This document shows positions 20,103 through 26,977 of a stretch of 29,875 nucleotides of DNA, one piece after another. The position numbers were made by a program, and so were the translations under genes. Source of the stretch: a virus; the IMG/VR virus record IMGVR_UViG_3300044844_000566, positions 1 to 29,875 of that record; one strand, 5' to 3'. The notes beneath the pieces were generated by a model. The model saw nothing but the letters and a program-made list of their open reading frames with translations, searched no databases and was not told the DNA's origin. Numbering within the stretch: the first letter of the stretch is position 1; the number at the start of each line of letters is the position of its first letter.

Positions 20103-21847
20103 GGTTGTTTACCAAGGCACAAAAGCAGGCAGTCGAGCTTGTCACTGGGAAGACAGGGCAAGGCGATCACGTGATTCCTCACAGCAAAGGAGGGCAGACT
20201 AGCGTGGAAAACTGTCAGTTGATTTCAGGCGCAGCCAACGCAAAGAAGGGCTCTTTCTTTTTTAAGCCGCGACGCTGGCAAGAAGAATTCTTCCGCCAAT
20301 GGATCGCGCGCACGATCAACACGTTTCTCTTGATCGTCATTCCCGGAGGCGGGAAGACAATGGCCGCCCTTGAGTCTGCGCGTCGATGGATGGCAGCAGG
20401 GTCAGACCGTCGCCTTATCGTTGTTGTGCCAACGGACAACCTTCGGGAGCAGTGGCAAGAAGAGGCTGTAAAGTTTGGTATCCAACTCCAGACCAAGGAG
20501 TTTGGCACGAACTTCAAGCACGGCTTTCAAGGCGGCGTTGTTTCTTACAGCCTCGTTGCCAGCCAGCCGCTGGTGTTTCGCAAGCTCTGCTCTGTAGCGC
20601 CGACAATGGTGATCTTTGATGAGATTCACCACTGCGGCGAGGAGGCCAGTTTTGGCCGAGGTGTCGGCCAGGCCTTTGAACTCGCGGCCGAGCGACTGCT
20701 GCTATCTGGCACCGCATGGAGAAGCGATGGGACCGCTATCCCGTGGGTTCAATACGACGGCAATGGGTTTGCCGTAGCCGATTACTCGTACGACTACCCG
20801 CACGCACTTACCGATGACGTTGTCCGGTTTCTGGTTTTTGACTACTCGCGCGGAACTATTACGCATGACCTGACTGGAGACAGTCAAACGCTTTCCAGTG
20901 AAAGCACAGAGGACGACGCCGCCCGACTGCTCCGAAGGCTGCTTGACGCTCGCGGCGAGTTTGTCCGCGAGCAGATACGACAGGCGCACCAGAGGCTTTT
21001 GGACGTGCGAGCATCTTTCCCGGACGCCGGGGCTCTGGCTGCCTGCATTGACCAGACGCACGCCGCCATGGTGGCAAATGTGATCCGCGAGGTAACTGGT
21101 TGCGAGCCAAGCGTTATCGTTAGCGACGACAAAGTTGAGAACGATACTGTTCGTTCGTTTCGTGACAGCAAGAAGGAGTGGATCGTAGCGGTTCGCAAGG
21201 TAAGCGAAGGCACCGACATCAAGCGGCTTCAAGTTCTCTGCTACCTAACGAACACAACTGCGGAACTGTTTTTCCGGCAACTTGTCGGCCGCGTTTCTCG
21301 TTATCGAGGCAATGAGGACCGCGAGGCGTATGTCTATCTGCCTGCCGATCCTCGCTTGATTGCCTGCGCACAGAACATCGAAAACGCACAGGTGCAGGCG
21401 CTAAAGAACCAGCGAGATGCTGATGAGGTCGAGCGGGCTCCGCTGGATCGCCAAACCGGGTCGCTGTTTGATTCTTTCTCAACGGCCCATGACGGCACCG
21501 ACCTTGTCATGATCGGAAGCGAGGCTGTGTCAGAGCACGTAGCAAGGCAAATCTCGCAGATCGCAGAGGCTGAGGCGATCCCGATGCAGAAGGTGCTGGC
21601 CGTCATGCAGCGGCTTGGAGTTGGCGGCCAGCAGTCGAGCCCGCAGCCCGTGGCCGTTCGCAGTAAAGAAGAGGAAATGGATGACCTTCGCAAGAAGTGC
21701 AACCAGCAGGCGTTTCGCCTTTCCAAGTTGGCTAAGTGCAGGCCGGACGAAATCAACGGCAAGTTCAAGCCACACAACCAAATGACGGAAGACGAACTGC
21801 GGCGCAAGCTTCGGGCGATCCTCTCGGAGATCGCAAAGTATGCATGA
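20099..21847 (+). CDS. HNH-domain fused SF2 helicase
   Basis: This 582-residue protein starts at GTG 20099, with GGAGG six bases upstream. Residues 1-52 form an HNH-like segment (GDHVIPHSKGGQTSVENCQL and NAKKG) that keeps the His/Asn framework but lacks the usual zinc cysteines. The rest is an SF2 helicase: motif I IPGGGKT (81-87), motif II DEIH (174-177), motif III SGTA (203-206), motif V SEGTDI (369-374) and motif VI QLVGRVSR (394-401). It probably unwinds or remodels DNA in replication, possibly with nicking. The gene is clearly less GC-rich than its neighbours. QTGSLF at 452-457 resembles a sliding clamp-binding motif. Confidence 0.85.
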   Translation: MRLFTKAQKQAVELVTGKTGQGDHVIPHSKGGQTSVENCQLISGAANAKKGSFFFKPRRWQEEFFRQWIARTINTFLLIVIPGGGKTMAALESARRWMAAGSDRRLIVVVPTDNLREQWQEEAVKFGIQLQTKEFGTNFKHGFQGGVVSYSLVASQPLVFRKLCSVAPTMVIFDEIHHCGEEASFGRGVGQAFELAAERLLLSGTAWRSDGTAIPWVQYDGNGFAVADYSYDYPHALTDDVVRFLVFDYSRGTITHDLTGDSQTLSSESTEDDAARLLRRLLDARGEFVREQIRQAHQRLLDVRASFPDAGALAACIDQTHAAMVANVIREVTGCEPSVIVSDDKVENDTVRSFRDSKKEWIVAVRKVSEGTDIKRLQVLCYLTNTTAELFFRQLVGRVSRYRGNEDREAYVYLPADPRLIACAQNIENAQVQALKNQRDADEVERAPLDRQTGSLFDSFSTAHDGTDLVMIGSEAVSEHVARQISQIAEAEAIPMQKVLAVMQRLGVGGQQSSPQPVAVRSKEEEMDDLRKKCNQQAFRLSKLAKCRPDEINGKFKPHNQMTEDELRRKLRAILSEIAKYA

Positions 21848-22430
21848 CCTCAATGAGATTGAGCGCGGCGAGTTGTGCCAGTCCACAATTGAGTCGCTCT
21901 ACGAAGCGACTGGTGGGCTGCGGCAGTTTCCGGCCTTACTGAAGAAGGTGATTGCTACCCGGGCGTGGGAGCGCCGCACCGTCCACGGAAAGGTGGTCGA
22001 ACTCTCTAGCCTTAGGGAACTCATCACGGCGAAGCCGGTTGGCGGGTGGGGAGAAGACCCGTCCAAGGTCGAGGCCGTGATCCGCGACGACCCGGAGGCG
22101 CTGTCCGCTTTTCGAGAGGCGATGGTTCAGCACGGAGGAGACCGCAAGTCAGATGCGATCAAGCGTAACAATGTAACAGTTGATCCAGAGAAGACCGGCA
22201 ACTCGCGCGCCTACTCCATCGCCCGCGTGCAACGCGAGTGCGACTCTAAGACTGTGGCCGCCGTCATGTCTGGCGACCTGTCCCCCAACGCTGCGCTGGT
22301 GAAGGCTGGCGTCAGGGAGAACCGCCAGGTCTACATTCCGCGAGACCCTGCGGCGGCGGTCGAAAAGCTGCGGCGGCAGTTTGGCGACGAGTTCATACAA
22401 GCCATGAGGGAGGCTATCCATGGCCGGTGA
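21840..22430 (+). CDS. ParB-like / DNA-binding protein of unknown role
   Basis: This 196-residue protein overlaps the helicase end by 8 nt. Its second half has a 'GGDRKSDAIKRNNVTVDPEKTGNSRAYSIARVQRECDSKTVAAVMSGDLSPNAALVKAGVREN' pattern. From memory this resembles a widespread phage and plasmid protein with a ParB-like HTH core. The first half (LYEATGGLRQFPALLKKVI, RAWERRTV) is helical. It shares the lower GC content of the helicase gene, suggesting they were acquired together. A DNA-binding role in replication or partition is inferred. Confidence 0.6.
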   Translation: MHDLNEIERGELCQSTIESLYEATGGLRQFPALLKKVIATRAWERRTVHGKVVELSSLRELITAKPVGGWGEDPSKVEAVIRDDPEALSAFREAMVQHGGDRKSDAIKRNNVTVDPEKTGNSRAYSIARVQRECDSKTVAAVMSGDLSPNAALVKAGVRENRQVYIPRDPAAAVEKLRRQFGDEFIQAMREAIHGR

Positions 22431-23256
22431 ATGGATTCCCCTGGACTGCAACCTTGGCACGAAGCCCGAGGTGCTCGAGCTGGTGGACGAAACAGGGCTG
22501 CCCGTTGAGGTAGTCGCCTGGCGTCTCATTCAGTTGTGGTCGTGGGCTGCCCTGAACTCATCTGACGGCACGATCCGGGCGACGCCCAGGCGCGTTGCTG
22601 CCGTGGCTGGTGGTGACGAGGCGTTCTGGCTCGCTGTTGAGCGAGTCGGCTGGGTGTCGTTTTTGAACGGCAGCCTGACGATCGAGGGCTGGGAACGCCG
22701 TTTTTCAGGGGCTGCAAAGGCACGTGCCATGCACGGCCGGCGGCAGGATTCGTACCGGAGGCGCTCCCGTGACGCTGAACCGTCACAGGGTGGTGGCGCA
22801 GCACCGTCACCAGAGGAGAAGAGAGGAGAGGAGAAGAGAGAAGAAATACAACCGGCTGCGCCGGTTCCGACGAGCAAGCCGCCAGCGGCTCGCACGCCGG
22901 CGAAGCCTTCGCTGTCGTGGTCTGCTGACGCAGGCTGGGCGGGCATCACAGAAGCCGACCGACAGGGCTGGGCCGTTGCCTACCCGGCGGCAGTGGTGAC
23001 GCAGGAGCTCGCCAAGGCGGAGGAGTGGCTGCGTGCCCACCCGTCTCGGGCCGTTCGCAAGAACTGGCGGAAGTTCCTAACGGGCTGGCTGAGCCGTTGC
23101 CAGGACAAGGGCGGCACGATCCGCGAGCAGGGCCGCAGGCCAGAGGACAGGCCGCCCCCAAAGGCGTGGAAGGACGAGTACCGGCCCGCCCAATACCGCA
23201 CCCCGAAGGAAGTCGCCGCGCTTGCGGCCGGGTTGAAACTCACGGAGGAGAACTGA
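22420..23256 (+). CDS. Putative replication initiator / primosomal protein
   Basis: This 278-residue protein overlaps the previous gene by 11 nt. Residues 1-95 form a winged-helix-like start (EWIPLDCNLGTKPEVLELVDETGLPVEVVAWRLIQLW) seen in phage replication proteins of the O/DnaD type. A disordered linker rich in Glu, Arg, Lys and Pro (about 115-165) follows. A helical C-terminal domain with HPSRAVRKNWRKFLTGWLSRCQ resembles the DnaD-like DNA/helicase-loader part. It probably opens the phage origin or loads helicase. A purine-rich stretch in the linker (22815-22850) could be part of an origin. Confidence 0.7.
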   Translation: MAGEWIPLDCNLGTKPEVLELVDETGLPVEVVAWRLIQLWSWAALNSSDGTIRATPRRVAAVAGGDEAFWLAVERVGWVSFLNGSLTIEGWERRFSGAAKARAMHGRRQDSYRRRSRDAEPSQGGGAAPSPEEKRGEEKREEIQPAAPVPTSKPPAARTPAKPSLSWSADAGWAGITEADRQGWAVAYPAAVVTQELAKAEEWLRAHPSRAVRKNWRKFLTGWLSRCQDKGGTIREQGRRPEDRPPPKAWKDEYRPAQYRTPKEVAALAAGLKLTEEN

Positions 23257-23498
23257 TGACCACCACCACCCCAATACGTCCGCTCACCGATCGCCAGCGC
23301 GAGATCTACCGCTGGATCGTGAACTACATCGCCGGCCACGGGTTCAGCCCAACGATCCGCGAGCTGTGCCTGGCGTTCGGCTTCGCCTCAACCGAAGGTG
23401 CCATGTGCCATCTGCGCCCGCTTCGCAGCAAGGGATTCGTGGTCTGGAACGAGCGTCAGTCGCGCACGATTCGCCCGCTTCAGGAGGTGGACGCATGA
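23256..23498 (+). CDS. LexA-type HTH protein without protease domain
   Basis: This 80-residue protein starts at ATG 23256, overlapping the previous stop, with GGAGGAG 5-6 nt upstream. It is almost entirely a LexA N-terminal winged HTH: 'LTDRQREIYRWIVNYIAGHGFSPTIRELCLAFGFASTEGAMCHLRPLRSKGFVVW', ending in RTIRPL as in LexA. The autoproteolytic C-terminal domain is missing. It may regulate phage genes or compete with host LexA for SOS boxes. It ends overlapping the next gene (ATGA). Confidence 0.8.
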   Translation: MTTTTPIRPLTDRQREIYRWIVNYIAGHGFSPTIRELCLAFGFASTEGAMCHLRPLRSKGFVVWNERQSRTIRPLQEVDA

Positions 23499-23689
23499 GC
23501 TGCGAGAACCCGTACGAGCTGCCGCCCCCGTCGATCGTGGCTGACCTCTGTGCTCAGCGTGCGTGGGCGGACGACGTGGACGATGACACACGGCTGCGAC
23601 TGGAGTTTGCGGCCGACACGATCCGGCACCTGATGCGGCGGCTGGTCCGCCAGGCGTTGCACCTCGAGCGAGCGGAGGCTGCCCGATGA
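23495..23689 (+). CDS. Small hypothetical protein
   Basis: This 64-residue acidic-helical protein starts at ATG 23495, with AGGAGG 8 nt upstream. It contains CENPYELPPPSIVADLCAQR and a Arg/Leu-rich helix (RHLMRRLVRQALHLERAEAAR). It overlaps its neighbours at both ends by 4 nt. No family was recognised. Confidence 0.55.
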   Translation: MSCENPYELPPPSIVADLCAQRAWADDVDDDTRLRLEFAADTIRHLMRRLVRQALHLERAEAAR

Positions 23690-23829
23690 CCGTGCGCGAC
23701 TTCGTGATGTTGAGCCTCGGAGAGATTGTCCTCGTGCTGACGTTCGGCATTGGGATTTTGGTGGGTTGTTCTTTGAAACGAAGGGAATCTGACAATGGCA
23801 ACCGCGACGAAGAAGAGAACCGGAATTGA
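23686..23829 (+). CDS. Small single-span membrane protein
   Basis: This 47-residue protein starts at ATG 23686 in an ATGA overlap. After MTVRDFVMLSLGE it has a hydrophobic helix (IVLVLTFGIGILVGC) and a charged tail (LKRRESDNGNRDEEENRN). It overlaps the sliding clamp gene start by 35 nt. Short membrane genes here could be anti-holin-like, but nothing specific shows it. The function is unknown. Confidence 0.55.
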   Translation: MTVRDFVMLSLGEIVLVLTFGIGILVGCSLKRRESDNGNRDEEENRN

Positions 23830-24898
23830 ACTGGCGTCGGCTGACTTGAAATCTGCGCTGGCCGCAGTCTCACCGGCTGTGCCGACGCGCAGCCCGAAGC
23901 CGATTTACCAGGCCGTGCGCCTTGGCGACGGTCTGCTCACGGGATCGGACGGCGAAGTGCGCATCGACGTGACCGTGGACTACCACGGTGACGCGATCCT
24001 GCTGCCGCATGGCAGGCTCTCGCAGATCCTCGGGGCAGCAACGGGCGAGACGGTGACGTTGGAGCCTGGCGATACGTCCTGCGTGGTGCGGGCGGGCTCT
24101 GGCACGTGGACGCTGCCCACAGAGAACGCCAGCGAGTACCCGCTCTGGGAACCGACCGACGCGAAGCCCGTGACACGGCTGCCTGCCGATCAGTTCTGCC
24201 GCGCCGTGCGTGGCGTGAACTTCGCCACGGATGATGACTCCAGCAGGTTCGCACTTGGGGCCGTGCTGATCGAAGTGCAGGGCGAAACGGTCAGCTTCGT
24301 GGCAACAGACGGCCGGCGGCTCTCGCTTGTGGAGTGCGAGCACGACCTGGCCGTTGATGACTCGCAGACGCTCGTGCCGAGTCGGGTGATGGCGATTCTG
24401 TCGCGGCTTGCCCTGGCCGACTCCGATGGTTCGATCCAGCTCGAGGCGACGGCACGCGAGATCGTGGCCACGATCGGCACGGCGACTGTCACGGCCCGGC
24501 TGATCGAAGGGCGCTTCCCCCGGTGGCGCGACGTGGTGCCGGACCTCGACTGCGAGCCCACCACCGTGCTCGCCGAGCAGCTGCTGGCGGCGGTGAAGGC
24601 GGCGGCGATCGTCACCACCGAGGCCAGCCGGGGCATCGACTTCGCCTTCAGCGACAAGGGCCTGTGGCTTCACGGTAAGAGCAGCGAGGCCGGCGAGTCC
24701 AGCGTGACGTGCGATCTCGTTGAGGCCGGCACGGCATGCGTGGTGAAGCTGGACCCTCGCTACGTGCGGCAGTGGCTGGAAGGGCTGCCGGCGGACGGCG
24801 AGCCAACGGTGAGCGTCCAGGCTAAGGACGGGCAGTCGGCTGTGATCCTGCGGACGGATTGCAGCACAGGCGTTGTCATGCCTATGGCAGCGGAGTAA
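23795..24898 (+). CDS. dnaN: DNA polymerase III sliding clamp (beta subunit) homologue
   Basis: This 367-residue protein has bacterial DnaN length (about 366) and typical motifs: FATDDDSSRFALGAVLIE, FVATDGRRLSLVE and ARLIEGRFPRWRDVVP. The C-terminal GVVMPMAAE matches the conserved clamp end (usually VVMPM plus 2-3 residues), which forms part of the partner-binding pocket. The clamp would tether polymerase to phage DNA. No phage DNA polymerase is visible in the window, so it may recruit host polymerase III. The start ATG 23795 follows a GAAGGGAA ribosome-binding site. Confidence 0.92.
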   Translation: MATATKKRTGIELASADLKSALAAVSPAVPTRSPKPIYQAVRLGDGLLTGSDGEVRIDVTVDYHGDAILLPHGRLSQILGAATGETVTLEPGDTSCVVRAGSGTWTLPTENASEYPLWEPTDAKPVTRLPADQFCRAVRGVNFATDDDSSRFALGAVLIEVQGETVSFVATDGRRLSLVECEHDLAVDDSQTLVPSRVMAILSRLALADSDGSIQLEATAREIVATIGTATVTARLIEGRFPRWRDVVPDLDCEPTTVLAEQLLAAVKAAAIVTTEASRGIDFAFSDKGLWLHGKSSEAGESSVTCDLVEAGTACVVKLDPRYVRQWLEGLPADGEPTVSVQAKDGQSAVILRTDCSTGVVMPMAAE

Positions 24899-24902
24899 CG
24901 CC

Positions 24903-25229
24903 ATGGGAGTTTGTAAGAACATCGACGTGCCACTGCTGTACCAGTTGTGGAACGATCGCACGCTCACTCGGGCAGAGATCGCCAGCAGGCTCGGCATCAG
25001 CCACACGTTTCTGACTCGGCTGGTGGCGAAGCACAAGCTGCCGCCACGCCAGGCAGAGCACAAGCGCAACGTTGTTGATCCGACGCCTGACGAGATTGAG
25101 CGACTAAAGGCAGAGCTAAAGGCCAAGCACATGGCCGAGCGGCGTGCGGAGCCGTACGAAGTTACGGTGTCGAAGGTCAGCAAGTGGCGGGCTGGCGTGT
25201 GCCTTCCCGGCGGAGGCCGTCACGCTTGA
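24903..25229 (+). CDS. HTH protein of a phage regulator family (paralogue A)
   Basis: This 108-residue protein starts at ATG 24903, four bases after the clamp stop. It has an HTH (LTRAEIASRLGISHTFLTRLVAKHKLPPR), a 'VVDPTPDEIERLKAELKAKH' segment and a basic end. The same layout (HTH, basic hinge, DPTPxEI, helix) occurs in the product of 27957, so the two are paralogues. A DNA-binding regulator is likely; the target is unknown. Confidence 0.65.
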   Translation: MGVCKNIDVPLLYQLWNDRTLTRAEIASRLGISHTFLTRLVAKHKLPPRQAEHKRNVVDPTPDEIERLKAELKAKHMAERRAEPYEVTVSKVSKWRAGVCLPGGGRHA

Positions 25230-25250
25230 CGCCGTCGCCATGCTGCGTGC

Positions 25251-25400
25251 ATGGCACCGTGGCTCATAGCACTGACGGGCGGCATCTATCTCGTGGTGGC
25301 GGCAGACCTGGCCCTGCATGGCAAAGCGGGGCTGGGTCTGGCGTACCTCGGGTATGCGTTCGCCAACGTCGGCCTGTACCTGGCGGCGAGGGCATCGTGA
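25251..25400 (+). CDS. Small two-span membrane protein
   Basis: This 49-residue gene starts at ATG 25251 and ends at TGA 25398-25400, overlapping the RusA start. It encodes two hydrophobic helices, MAPWLIALTGGIYLVVAADL and 'GLGLAYLGYAFANVGLYLAA', linked by a short HGKAG turn. Similar 45-60 residue membrane proteins are common hypotheticals in phages and proteobacterial prophages. The role is unknown. Confidence 0.6.
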   Translation: MAPWLIALTGGIYLVVAADLALHGKAGLGLAYLGYAFANVGLYLAARAS

Positions 25401-25804
25401 ACGCCATCACGTTCAGCGTGCCGGGCGATCCGGTGCCGCAGCCACGGGCTCGCATCACCGTCAGAGGCAAGCACGGGCACGCCTACACGCCATCAGCCCA
25501 CCCGATCCACGCCTACCGGGCAGCGATTGCAGCCGCAGCGATCGAAGCCGGTGCAACGCCGACCGACTCCGCACCAATCACGCTGATCGTTGATCTCGTG
25601 TGGACCCGGCCGAAGAGCCACTTCCGCAAGAGCGGGCTGCGAGACGATGCCCCGAAGCTGCCACGGCCCGACTGCTCGAACGTGCTGAAGGGGCTGGAGG
25701 ACGCCTTGAACGGCGTGGCCTGGGTGGACGATTCGCAGATCGGGCGGGTGATTGTCGAGAAAACGTACGGCACGGAGGCACGGACCACCGTGCGGATTAC
25801 ATGA
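25397..25804 (+). CDS. rusA: RusA-type Holliday junction resolvase
   Basis: This 135-residue endonuclease starts at GTG 25397 (overlap GTGA). It opens with the family motif SVPGDPVPQPRARIT and has the central PRPDCSNVLKGLEDALNGVAWVDDSQI (residues 89-115). In E. coli RusA the corresponding Asp70, Asp72, Lys76 and Asp91 are catalytic. Here Asp92, Lys98 and Asp111/112 are kept, but the second Asp position is Ser94. It should resolve branched DNA made during replication and packaging, in line with the RecT-like and helicase genes. Confidence 0.88.
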   Translation: MNAITFSVPGDPVPQPRARITVRGKHGHAYTPSAHPIHAYRAAIAAAAIEAGATPTDSAPITLIVDLVWTRPKSHFRKSGLRDDAPKLPRPDCSNVLKGLEDALNGVAWVDDSQIGRVIVEKTYGTEARTTVRIT

Positions 25805-26322
25805 CGTGGCAGGAGTACCTGGCGACGGTGGACTGCTCGCACCAGATGACCACGGCGCGCGAGCACATCGCCGAGCTGTGCGAACTGGTGCAGGGCCGAG
25901 AGTGGCGTGTGCTCGAGCTCGGCAGCCACGCCGGGATCTCGACGGCCGCCATGGCGATTGCAGCCCCTGAGTCCACGATCGTGAGCGTTGACCTGTGCGA
26001 CACGATGCCAGAGGCTAGCCGCGTGGCGTATTGGGAGACGGTTGGCGTGGCCAACATTCAGCCGGTGGCCGATGACGCCAGGCGGTTCCTGCGAGACTGC
26101 CAGCTTCATCTCGACTCGTGGGATTTGATCTTCCACGACGCAGCCCACGGCGACGCTGTTCTACCCGAGTACCTGACGGCGGCTGGCATCGCCAGCATCC
26201 TGGCGATCCACGACTGGGAGCAGCTGTCGAGCTCGTCGCAGGACGCCGTGGCCAGACGCTTTCAGCGGCACACGGTGACAACCGACACACAGGGGCGGGC
26301 GTTGTTCGTCGGCCATGCCTGA
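25801..26322 (+). CDS. SAM-dependent methyltransferase (class I)
   Basis: This 173-residue protein starts at ATG 25801, overlapping the RusA stop. It has a Rossmann-like motif I VLELGSHAGIS (37-47), an acidic end of the second strand in VSVDLCD (61-67), and WDLIFHDAAHGD and ILAIHDWEQ motifs as in the Methyltransf_24-like group. Such enzymes often modify sugars or small molecules. It is followed by two glycosyltransferase genes, so methylation of a glycan is plausible. A DNA target cannot be excluded. Confidence 0.78.
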   Translation: MTWQEYLATVDCSHQMTTAREHIAELCELVQGREWRVLELGSHAGISTAAMAIAAPESTIVSVDLCDTMPEASRVAYWETVGVANIQPVADDARRFLRDCQLHLDSWDLIFHDAAHGDAVLPEYLTAAGIASILAIHDWEQLSSSSQDAVARRFQRHTVTTDTQGRALFVGHA

Positions 26323-26932
26323 CCTGGTGCTGACCGGCTGGGCCGGCGTGGAGTTTGCCCAGATCGCAGCTCACACGCTGCCACGCATCCACGCCTACGC
26401 TGCCCGGCACGGGCTGGCCTGCGGGTGTGCCAACCTGGCCGGCGAGCGGCCGGCTTCGTGGATGAAGGTCCGTGCTCTGATCCAGGCACTGCAGACGCAC
26501 GAGCGTGTGGCGTGGATAGACGCTGACGTGGTGATTCTCGACGGCTCGGCGAACATCGTGAGCGAGTTGGGCAGTGCGTGGCAGGGGATCGTGGAGCACG
26601 AAACAGAGTGCGGCCTAGTGCCCAACTGCGGCGTGTGGGTTGTGACGCAGCAGATGCTGCCCGTGCTCGTGGACGTGTGGAACGCCGAGCACTGCGTCGA
26701 TCATCCGTGGTGGGAGCAGGCGGCGCTGCTCGAGCAGATGGGCTATCGGGTGGACGGCGTTCGCTCCACGCTTGACAAGCCGACCACGCTGTACGGGCTG
26801 ACGAAGTTCTTGCACCCGACGTGGAATCATCACCCGTCTGACCGGCGGCGAGTCGATGCGCCACGGTTCTTGCACGTGACGCAATATGCCGACCGACTCG
26901 GAACAATCCGCTCGCTCTGTGACGGTGCCTGA
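26315..26932 (+). CDS. Glycosyltransferase (GT-A, galactosyl-transferase-like)
   Basis: This 205-residue protein overlaps the methyltransferase by 8 nt. It has RPASWMKVRALIQALQTHERVAWIDADVVILD (45-76), where Lys/Arg-rich and DxD (Asp69, Asp71) positions bind nucleotide-sugar, as in GT34/GT8-like enzymes. Later motifs are NCGVWVV and DHPWWEQAALLEQMG, with FLHPTWNHHP and FLHVTQ near the end. The sugar and acceptor are unknown. Transfer to a virion protein, DNA or host surface are all possible. Confidence 0.78.
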   Translation: MPDLVLTGWAGVEFAQIAAHTLPRIHAYAARHGLACGCANLAGERPASWMKVRALIQALQTHERVAWIDADVVILDGSANIVSELGSAWQGIVEHETECGLVPNCGVWVVTQQMLPVLVDVWNAEHCVDHPWWEQAALLEQMGYRVDGVRSTLDKPTTLYGLTKFLHPTWNHHPSDRRRVDAPRFLHVTQYADRLGTIRSLCDGA

Positions 26933-26977
26933 TTGCTTCGCCTAGCTCTGAAATCTTAATTCCAGGAGGCACTGAAG

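Noticed and set aside
23870-25183. Long antisense open frame opposite the sliding clamp gene
   Set aside because: The plus strand encodes DnaN and the HTH gene convincingly; the antisense protein has low-complexity Arg/His composition and no domain.
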